DNA of 18,732 bases from positions 1 through 18,732 of the forward strand of contig CAJTRW010000034.1 in assembly GCA_910578765.1 (NCBI GenBank). The letters are read 5' to 3'. Shown piece after piece: positions 13,399 to 18,732 of the stretch; position 1 is the first letter of the stretch; the number at the start of each line of letters is the position of its first letter. The notes beneath the pieces are model-generated. The model ran no database searches, was not told where the DNA came from, and saw nothing but the letters and a program-made list of their open reading frames with translations. Both the position numbers and the translations under genes were made by a program. This stretch comes from an uncultured Christensenella sp. GTDB taxonomy: Bacteria > Bacillota > Clostridia > Christensenellales > Borkfalkiaceae.

Positions 13399-14579
13399 AT
13401 AAAGCTGTTAGCCGAATTTATTATCAGCATTATTATAAGCGCGTACATAAAAGCTACCGTAAGCAAACCTGCAATAAAAAACTCGATATCTTTGGATAAA
13501 TCGGACAAAAGCGAATAAAGGGTCTGTTCCCCCACAGGCTGGATTACCGCGCCGACAAATTTCAGTATAATGGAAAACGATATAAGTAAAATTATCGGCT
13601 GAATCAGTTCGGCAAGAAGCAGCAGCAAACCGCAAATTCCCACAGAGCTTTTTATAAGCAACCCCGCGGAAGTAAGCATATCGAATCCGCTTGAAAGAAA
13701 ATTACCGACGATGGGAACCGAATTACCGACAACGTATTTGGTGGCTTTGAAAATAATCCCGTCGAAAAGCGAGGACGCAGTACTCTGCATGGTAATAAAT
13801 ATACTGAAAACAGTAACTGTAATTCCTATTACCCACTTCATTATACTTTTGACTAATGCCGTGACTCCGCCGAAAGACATCTGCGGATTGAGTTTTGACA
13901 TAAAGTTCAAAACGATAACTGCCAGGGTTGCGGGAAAAATAAAACCGCTTACAATTTCAACCGCACCTCCGGATAGAAATATCGCCGACGGTTGATAAAT
14001 TGCCGCGGTACTGGTACCGCCTGTCAAGACCGTTAAAGTCGCAAGTATGGGAGTTATTATTTCTATTTGCTTTTTTACGCTTTTAATACAGCTTATACAC
14101 TCAGATACCGTACCGACCAGCATGGACGCTATAATCATAATTATAAGCGAATAGCATGAAAGTCTTACTATTTTAGAAGTGCTTTTCCCTATCAGCTTTC
14201 CCTCCGCCGTCGTTACAACCGCACATAATAGCGCTATAGCCGTAACTTCGGCAAATGCCGGAATAAGAGATATTACGTTTTTGAATATGACGTTAAAAAG
14301 CTCTTTGATATAACTGCCGTAATCGGTATCCAAATTACCTTTAATTAGATAATTTACGATTTCTTTTGCCGTATCACCGAAATTAAACAAAAAACTGTCG
14401 CTGTGTTCGTCCAGATATTGTTGCAGTTCTGACAAATCCAGATCTTCCAAAAGTCCGGAAATACTTTCGTTTAATTCCTTGGAGCCGTCCTCTTCGGCAT
14501 ACGCCGCAATACCGCCGGCGAACAAGCATGCCGCGACGGCAACAATTATTATTATCAAAAGTACAGCGCGTTTTTTCAT
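13395..14579 (-). CDS. spoIIIAE: Stage III sporulation protein AE
   Basis: SpoIIIAE is the large polytopic membrane core of the SpoIIIA channel. I choose the ATG at 14579 because it overlaps the spoIIIAD stop (ATGA) and opens directly into a signal-peptide-like segment (MKKRAVLL to AYAEE, about 1-28), giving 394 residues against 399 in Bacillus; the longer frame upstream would put non-homologous residues first. After a soluble N-terminal part (about 28-95) there are about seven hydrophobic segments, with the conserved GGTSTAAIYQPSAIFLSGG and VGNSVPIVGNFLSSGFDML stretches. Confidence 0.95.
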   Translation of the reverse strand: MKKRAVLLIIIIVAVAACLFAGGIAAYAEEDGSKELNESISGLLEDLDLSELQQYLDEHSDSFLFNFGDTAKEIVNYLIKGNLDTDYGSYIKELFNVIFKNVISLIPAFAEVTAIALLCAVVTTAEGKLIGKSTSKIVRLSCYSLIIMIIASMLVGTVSECISCIKSVKKQIEIITPILATLTVLTGGTSTAAIYQPSAIFLSGGAVEIVSGFIFPATLAVIVLNFMSKLNPQMSFGGVTALVKSIMKWVIGITVTVFSIFITMQSTASSLFDGIIFKATKYVVGNSVPIVGNFLSSGFDMLTSAGLLIKSSVGICGLLLLLAELIQPIILLISFSIILKFVGAVIQPVGEQTLYSLLSDLSKDIEFFIAGLLTVAFMYALIIMLIINSANSFI

Positions 14580-14968
14580 ACAAGCTCGATTAAAGAGACA
14601 ATTATTTTGTAAGTACTGTTCAAGATAGGAATCGCAACTACGAAAATAATAATTTTTCCGCAAAGCACAAGCTTGTCCGATAAGCTTTCAAATCCCAAAT
14701 CTTTTACCGAACCTGCGGTAAGCTCGACCAAAAAACCTATTCCGATTATTTTAAAAACTATGCGGATTATTTCGTTGTCTATTCCGCTTGTCTGAGTAAA
14801 ATTTTTAATAAATTCGACGCTTTCGGATATATAATCGAAAGCGTATAAAAACATTAAAATTCCGCCCGCCGTAATACACAGCGGCACAAGCTCGGATTTA
14901 TGGTTTTTTAATATTAAGGCGCAAATAGCCGTTATAACTGCAATACAGCAAAGACGTAAAATGTGCAT
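14576..14968 (-). CDS. spoIIIAD: Stage III sporulation protein AD
   Basis: A small polytopic membrane protein of the SpoIIIA complex, 130 residues (Bacillus about 133). The start ATG at 14968 overlaps the spoIIIAC stop by one base (TGATG). Four hydrophobic segments lie at about 4-20, 27-46, 66-90 and 100-125. The conserved VFKIIGIGFLVELTAGSVKDLG in the third segment and its loop resembles SpoIIIAC, consistent with the paralogous AC/AD pair. An upstream extension of the reading frame runs through spoIIIAC in another frame and is not coding. Confidence 0.94.
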   Translation of the reverse strand: MHILRLCCIAVITAICALILKNHKSELVPLCITAGGILMFLYAFDYISESVEFIKNFTQTSGIDNEIIRIVFKIIGIGFLVELTAGSVKDLGFESLSDKLVLCGKIIIFVVAIPILNSTYKIIVSLIELV

Positions 14969-15165
14969 CAGAAAATATCGAACAGCTGCCTTATCTGGGA
15001 AAACAAATCCGCAATCATTGAAATAACTACGGTAAGAACTATAATCAGTCCGACCAAGCTTACAAGGGTAGCTATATCGTCCCTGTCGGATTTTTTCAGA
15101 ACCTGACAAATAATAGTCACGACAATACCGACGGCGGCAATTTTGAAAATTATACTTATATCCAT
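14968..15165 (-). CDS. spoIIIAC: Stage III sporulation protein AC
   Basis: A 65-residue membrane protein with two helices (about 5-24 and 33-53) joined by the polar loop KKSDRDDIATL. Length and the sequence IIFKIAAVGIVVTIICQVLKK match the SpoIIIAC family exactly. It overlaps spoIIIAB and spoIIIAD by one base each (TAATG and TGATG), so the three are translationally coupled. Confidence 0.95.
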   Translation of the reverse strand: MDISIIFKIAAVGIVVTIICQVLKKSDRDDIATLVSLVGLIIVLTVVISMIADLFSQIRQLFDIF

Positions 15166-15590
15166 TATGCAAGCAAAATAGCTGTCATTACGCCGATCAG
15201 AAAAAAAATTTTAATATACAGCGAGCTGTACTTTTTATAGTCGGCAAAGCTATCGTCCTTATATTTTTTTAAAACGGCTTTCCTTTCCGTAAGGTAGTCC
15301 ACTTGCGACAATGCGTCTGTTTGTCCGAGATTTCCGATATAATTTTTCAGCACTTCGCCGCAGTCCCCTTTTAAAGTAAGCTCGCCGCTTAAAACTTTCG
15401 GAACGTATTTAAACGGTTCCGCAATTTTGTCAATAGAAGAACGGTTGAACTTCAAAGTTAAAATCAACTGTTCGTTAAATTCGTACATTTCGGCGAAAAT
15501 CTGCATTTTCTTTTTTTTATTTGCCGATAAAAATATTCCTATCGACGTTATCAACGCCGCCAGAACCAACAATATTAAAATTTTTATCAT
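15165..15590 (-). CDS. spoIIIAB: Stage III sporulation protein AB
   Basis: A 141-residue protein (Bacillus about 171) of the SpoIIIA complex; its soluble domain resembles type II secretion GspF-like helical bundles. An N-terminal membrane helix (about 3-23) leads into a basic KKKK motif and a helical domain with MYEFNEQLILTLKF, then a C-terminal membrane helix (about 122-140, IKIFFLIGVMTAILLA). The ATG at 15590 lies 74 nt inside spoIIIAA; no later Met would keep the first membrane segment, so the long overlap appears real. No convincing Shine-Dalgarno at normal spacing was seen. Confidence 0.9.
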   Translation of the reverse strand: MIKILILLVLAALITSIGIFLSANKKKKMQIFAEMYEFNEQLILTLKFNRSSIDKIAEPFKYVPKVLSGELTLKGDCGEVLKNYIGNLGQTDALSQVDYLTERKAVLKKYKDDSFADYKKYSSLYIKIFFLIGVMTAILLA

Positions 15591-16422
15591 AAATTAACGG
15601 ATTTTCCCCTATTCCGGTCAATTCGGCAAAATATTCGAAAGGCATAGTTTTAAGAATATCTTTATTACATACATGCGTTGATGCAATTACATATATTCCG
15701 CAGTCGACGGCATACTGCATGGCGCTTATATCTTCGTCGCCGTATAACTCGTCGGTAATTATAAGTTGCGGCTTCATGGCCCTTATAGCGCCCGTTATGG
15801 CGCTTTTTTTGTTATAACACCTAATTACGTCAACATTTTCACCCAAATCGTAACCGTTTCCGTTGCCGTCCATAGCCGATATTTCGTTCCGCTCGTCAAA
15901 AATCAGAACATTGCATTTTGCCGAAGCGCCGAGCTTTTTTGCCAAATCTCTTAGCATTGTCGTCTTACCGAAGCCGGGTTTAGAATATAACAAAGTACTA
16001 TGCAAACCGTTTAAAAAGAGAGTTTCGGCCAAATATTGCGAACAATTGTCTATATCGTGAGGGATCCTGATATTTAACGACGTGATATTTTTAATAGCTT
16101 GTACGCTACCGCCCTGTGTAACGTATTCTCCCGCAAGACCTATTCTAACGCCGTGTTCCACCGTAATAAATCCGCTTTTCATTTGTTCGGTGTAATTGTA
16201 CATACTTCCGCCTACGGCGGCATTTATTACCGGCGTAATATTGCTTACGATTATTAAGTTCCTGTCGTCCTCGGCTATACCGAAACGGTTAAGCTTAACA
16301 TATTTGCCCTTATACTCTGCCATTACAGGCTGTCCGCGGCGTAATCTTATTTCCGTAAGATAATTACAATTCAAATTGGATAGCGCCGTTTTGACATCTT
16401 CGGGCAGAAAGGACAACCGCAT
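15517..16422 (-). CDS. spoIIIAA: Stage III sporulation protein AA, channel ATPase
   Basis: SpoIIIAA is a cytoplasmic secretion-type ATPase on the mother-cell side of the SpoIIIA channel. The 301 residues (Bacillus 307) include the N-terminal YLTEIRLRRGQPV motif (21-33), Walker A KPGFGKTT at 148-155, DERNE at 176-180 and Walker B LIITDE at 220-225. A final stretch (about 285-301) extends past where homologues usually stop and is read inside spoIIIAB. It is the first gene of the spoIIIA operon. No Shine-Dalgarno precedes the ATG; an AATACATT box, close to a sigma-E -10, ends 5 nt before it, and a terminator-like hairpin lies just upstream. Confidence 0.96.
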   Translation of the reverse strand: MRLSFLPEDVKTALSNLNCNYLTEIRLRRGQPVMAEYKGKYVKLNRFGIAEDDRNLIIVSNITPVINAAVGGSMYNYTEQMKSGFITVEHGVRIGLAGEYVTQGGSVQAIKNITSLNIRIPHDIDNCSQYLAETLFLNGLHSTLLYSKPGFGKTTMLRDLAKKLGASAKCNVLIFDERNEISAMDGNGNGYDLGENVDVIRCYNKKSAITGAIRAMKPQLIITDELYGDEDISAMQYAVDCGIYVIASTHVCNKDILKTMPFEYFAELTGIGENPLIYDKNFNIVGSGGVDNVDRNIFIGK

Positions 16423-16451
16423 ACTTTAATGTATTGCATATGAAAATAAAA

Positions 16452-16473
16452 AAGAACGTTTAGAAACGTCCTT
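16452..16473 (-). terminator. Terminator-like hairpin just upstream of spoIIIAA
   Basis: AAG-A-ACGTTT (16452-16461) pairs with AAACGT-C-CTT (16464-16473) with one mismatch. On the - strand it is followed by a long U-rich run (TTCTTTTTTATTTTC), on the + strand only by CTTTCAAAAA. It points into spoIIIAA, so it may block antisense transcription from the lipoprotein region or act as a leader attenuator. Confidence 0.5.
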
Positions 16474-16554
16474 TCAAAAAAATAATTTAAAATTTTTTTA
16501 ATTTTTTGCTGTCGAATTATGGCGAATTTTGTAGAAACATGCTAATATTAACAT

Positions 16555-18576
16555 ATGAAAAAGTTTTCTGTAAAATTTATTATTCTTGCAACCTTATTTA
16601 TATTGTGTATAGCAACCGCAATTGTCATATGCAGTTGCAATGTCAAAACTACTAAAAACGATAGCTCGCAATCAGTAACTTACACGGTTACATATCTCGA
16701 CGGCACTTCCGTTTTTGCTACGGATAAAGTAACCTCGGGCACATACGCTCAAAATTATAAACCGCAGAAAAGCGGCTACACTTTCGACGGCTGGTATGTC
16801 GGTCGGGAAAAGTTTGACTTCGGACAGCCGATCAAGGATAACATTACACTTACCGCTGTTTGGACGTCTAAACAATTTATTGTTAAGTTCATTGCCGACG
16901 GTAAAATTGTTGACGAAATTTTATGTTCGGTTGAGGAATACGAAGCATTAAAGCCCCCCGTTCCCCAAAAAATGCACTTTACAGCTAAATGGGACAGCTG
17001 CGTTTTCGGTTCATCAACGGAAATTACCGTCAACGCAGAATATACCCCGATAGAATACACAGTCACTTTATATGTAGAAAATAAAGTGTTTGCTTGCGTT
17101 AATTACAATGTAAGCGCACCGCCTAATCTACCGGAGCCTCCCGCAAAATCAGGCTATACGGCGAAATGGGACGGATTGCCGTTAAACGGCGGCGACCGCG
17201 AACTTCACGCGGAGTACTCCCCCATTATTTATTCGATAAACTTTATTGCAGACGGTAACGTATGCTTCACACAAAACGGCTATACCGTGGAAACAGAAAT
17301 AAATTTTCCTTCCTTACCTCTCAAACAGCATTATACCGGTAAATGGTCCGAGCCGTACATTTCACAAAATCAAGAAAATATTATCGAAATTTTTGCAGAG
17401 TACAGTCCTGTAACATATTTTGTAAGTTTTGTCGCAGAAGGCACCGTGATATCGGTAGCGCCTTTCAATGTAGAGAAGCATGAAATCACCACGCCGGATG
17501 TGCCGTCAAAGACAGGATATGAAGGCAGCTGGCCCGAATATGATATCGTTTACGAAAATTTTACAGTTGAAGCACAATACACCCCTATTAAGTACACGGC
17601 GACCTTTATAGCCGGAAATGAAAAAGTGGGTGAAGTCGAATTTGATATCGAGAATAAAAATATTGTTGAGCCGGAAGTTCCTCAAAGGAAAGGCTATTCC
17701 GGAACATGGCAGGAATACTCTCTCGAACTAAAAGATATTTTCGTATACGCAGAATACATTTTAACTTTCAAGGACGAATTTAGGTATAAGCTTTCAACGG
17801 ACAAAACTTACTACACCGTAACTGGTTACAGCGGTACCGAAGATTATATAATTGTCCCTTCGGAACATAACGGTTTGCCTGTAAAAGTTGTTGGGGAAAA
17901 CGCTTTTCTGAATAACACAAAAATAACTTTTGCCGAAATACAGAGCAACATAGAAATTATAGAAAATTGCGCGTTTCAAATGTGTCCGGCTTTGGATGAA
18001 ATAATTTTGCCTGACACACTGAAATCTATAGGAGAATATGCCTTTTCATATTGCGAATTTAAAAATATAATTCTGCCGGACGGTCTTGTATCAATAGGCG
18101 AATACTGTTTTACCAGCAGTAAATTAACCGACATAATTATTCCCGAAGGCGTTAAAACAATCGGCAAATATGCTTTTTTACGGTGCGAACAACTTGAAAG
18201 CGTAAAATTCGATAACTGTACTGCCGACGTTAGCGCAAATATGTTTGAGAACTGTAAAAACCTGTCAAACGTAACTTTCGGCAACGGAATATCTAAAATT
18301 TGTACGTATGCTTTTAAAAATTGCATATCGCTTAATGAAATTTTAATACCTGTCAATGTTGTTTACATAGAAAACCAAGCATTTTATTCAAGTTCCGTAA
18401 ACAAAGCCTATTTTGAAGGAAATACCGACTGGTCACTTTTTGAACCCGGAGCTTTATTCAGGGCGGGCTATATTGACAAAAATGAATTGACCGACCCCAC
18501 CAACGCCGCATATTTGATAAATTTAAGCAAGTCAAACTTCTGCTGGCAAAGAGAAAATTATTCAGAAACTTTTTAA
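16555..18576 (+). CDS. Surface lipoprotein with internalin B-type repeats and BspA-type leucine-rich repeats
   Basis: A 673-residue predicted cell-surface adhesin-like protein. The N-terminal signal (KKFSVKFIILATLFIL...) ends in a lipobox ICSC with Cys28 as the lipidation site. Residues 42-103 form one canonical Listeria-Bacteroides (Flg_new/InlB B) repeat with SGYTFDGWY. Five divergent copies of 56-60 residues follow (about 106-401), each starting Y.V.F.A.G and ending AEY.PI.Y, with the central GY.F.GW replaced by forms such as GYTAKWD or GYEGSWPEY. Residues about 443-613 are BspA/TpLRR leucine-rich repeats of about 23 residues (IILPDTLKSIGEYAFSYC type). No sortase motif is seen. It is divergent from spoIIIAA, with no Shine-Dalgarno; CATGCTA 10 nt before the ATG resembles a forespore-type -10 but lacks a good partner. 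Binding partner unknown. Confidence 0.9.
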   Translation: MKKFSVKFIILATLFILCIATAIVICSCNVKTTKNDSSQSVTYTVTYLDGTSVFATDKVTSGTYAQNYKPQKSGYTFDGWYVGREKFDFGQPIKDNITLTAVWTSKQFIVKFIADGKIVDEILCSVEEYEALKPPVPQKMHFTAKWDSCVFGSSTEITVNAEYTPIEYTVTLYVENKVFACVNYNVSAPPNLPEPPAKSGYTAKWDGLPLNGGDRELHAEYSPIIYSINFIADGNVCFTQNGYTVETEINFPSLPLKQHYTGKWSEPYISQNQENIIEIFAEYSPVTYFVSFVAEGTVISVAPFNVEKHEITTPDVPSKTGYEGSWPEYDIVYENFTVEAQYTPIKYTATFIAGNEKVGEVEFDIENKNIVEPEVPQRKGYSGTWQEYSLELKDIFVYAEYILTFKDEFRYKLSTDKTYYTVTGYSGTEDYIIVPSEHNGLPVKVVGENAFLNNTKITFAEIQSNIEIIENCAFQMCPALDEIILPDTLKSIGEYAFSYCEFKNIILPDGLVSIGEYCFTSSKLTDIIIPEGVKTIGKYAFLRCEQLESVKFDNCTADVSANMFENCKNLSNVTFGNGISKICTYAFKNCISLNEILIPVNVVYIENQAFYSSSVNKAYFEGNTDWSLFEPGALFRAGYIDKNELTDPTNAAYLINLSKSNFCWQRENYSETF

Positions 18577-18639
18577 AAATTGAACCTTATACCGTAATAG
18601 TAATACCATTATCGCCATATAAGATAAAACCTATTGTAA

Positions 18640-18686
18640 TAAAGTAAATACAGCCTCGTCATTACGACAAGGCTGTATTTACTTTA
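18640..18686 (+). terminator. Long hairpin after the lipoprotein gene, probable bidirectional terminator
   Basis: A 17-bp perfect stem (TAAAGTAAATACAGCCT, 18640-18656, with its complement at 18670-18686) is extended inward by one C-A mismatch and GTC/GAC around ATTAC. No long T-run follows on either strand, but the arms themselves end T-rich (TTTACTTTA). It is placed between the + strand lipoprotein and a possible - strand tRNA, so it could serve both. Confidence 0.55.
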
Positions 18687-18714
18687 TACCAGAGGGTTCA
18701 ACCTCTATCTCTAA

Positions 18715-18732
18715 TGGTGCACCAAGACAGAC
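18715..18732 (-). tRNA. Possible 3' end of a tRNA gene cut by the window edge
   Basis: Read on the - strand from the window edge the sequence is GTCTGTCTTGGTGCACCA. It fits the 3' end of a tRNA: two T-loop bases (GT), a 5-nt T-stem strand CTGTC, a 7-nt acceptor strand TTGGTGC, discriminator A and encoded CCA. The rest lies outside the window, so neither the T-stem partner nor the anticodon can be checked. Confidence 0.4.

Noticed and set aside
16514..16544. Sigma-F/G promoter for the lipoprotein gene (GAATT, CATGCTA)
   Set aside because: The -35 has a mismatch, the spacer is 19 bp, and the gene has no known link to sporulation; not strong enough to list as a feature.
1..18732. CRISPR arrays, insertion sequences or prophage modules
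   Set aside because: No direct-repeat/spacer pattern, no transposase and no phage structural genes were seen; the lone recombinase has a complete Xer-like architecture without linked mobile genes.

Overview
The window looks like a chromosomal segment of an A+T-rich, spore-forming Firmicute, most likely a member of the Clostridia. It holds a complete spoIIIA operon and spoIVB, an AhrC-type argR, and the classic Firmicutes synteny yqhY-nusB-folD-ispA-dxs-tlyA-argR-recN-spoIVB. A BspA/internalin-like surface lipoprotein at the right edge is the type common in host-associated anaerobic clostridia. Genus-level placement cannot be made from the sequence alone.

Layout, left to right. (1) A tyrosine recombinase on + (35-922) converges with spoIVB (- strand) across a terminator hairpin. 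(2) From about 16.4 kb down to 1.1 kb everything is on the - strand. In transcription order this is spoIIIAA-AB-AC-AD-AE-AF-AG-AH, then yqhY(Asp23)-nusB-folD-ispA with its own extended -10 promoter, then a structured RNA of about 560 nt, oapA, dxs, tlyA, nadK, argR, recN, a DUF6194 gene and spoIVB. (3) A divergent + strand gene (16555-18576) encodes a large repeat-rich lipoprotein. It is followed by a long hairpin and what looks like the 3' end of a tRNA gene entering from the right on the - strand.

The highlight is the gene-free stretch between ispA and dxs (about 8887-9541). It carries a near-perfect sigma-A promoter (TTGACA, 17 bp, TATAAT), a GC-richer folded RNA whose two ends pair in a perfect 10-bp helix, a terminator-like hairpin, and then a 199-residue multi-pass membrane protein gene translationally coupled to dxs. 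Location, size and the linked membrane protein match the OLE RNA / OapA (OLE-associated protein A) system known from extremophilic and anaerobic Firmicutes, where it was described as a membrane-bound ribonucleoprotein tied to stress responses.

How the genes work together: dxs and ispA are the entry and farnesyl-diphosphate steps of isoprenoid synthesis and flank OLE/oapA. nusB, folD, argR, recN, nadK and tlyA are housekeeping genes of the same conserved cluster. SpoIIIAA-AH build the feeding-tube channel between mother cell and forespore, and SpoIVB is the forespore protease that triggers sigma-K activation. Several proteins are compact relative to Bacillus homologues: SpoIIIAG has almost no insertion in its ring-building domain, and Dxs lacks the usual internal linker. 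The xseA/xseB genes usually found between folD and ispA are absent here. Several promoter-proximal genes (nadK, spoIVB, spoIIIAA) have no Shine-Dalgarno and have -10-like elements almost touching the ATG, suggesting leaderless mRNAs.
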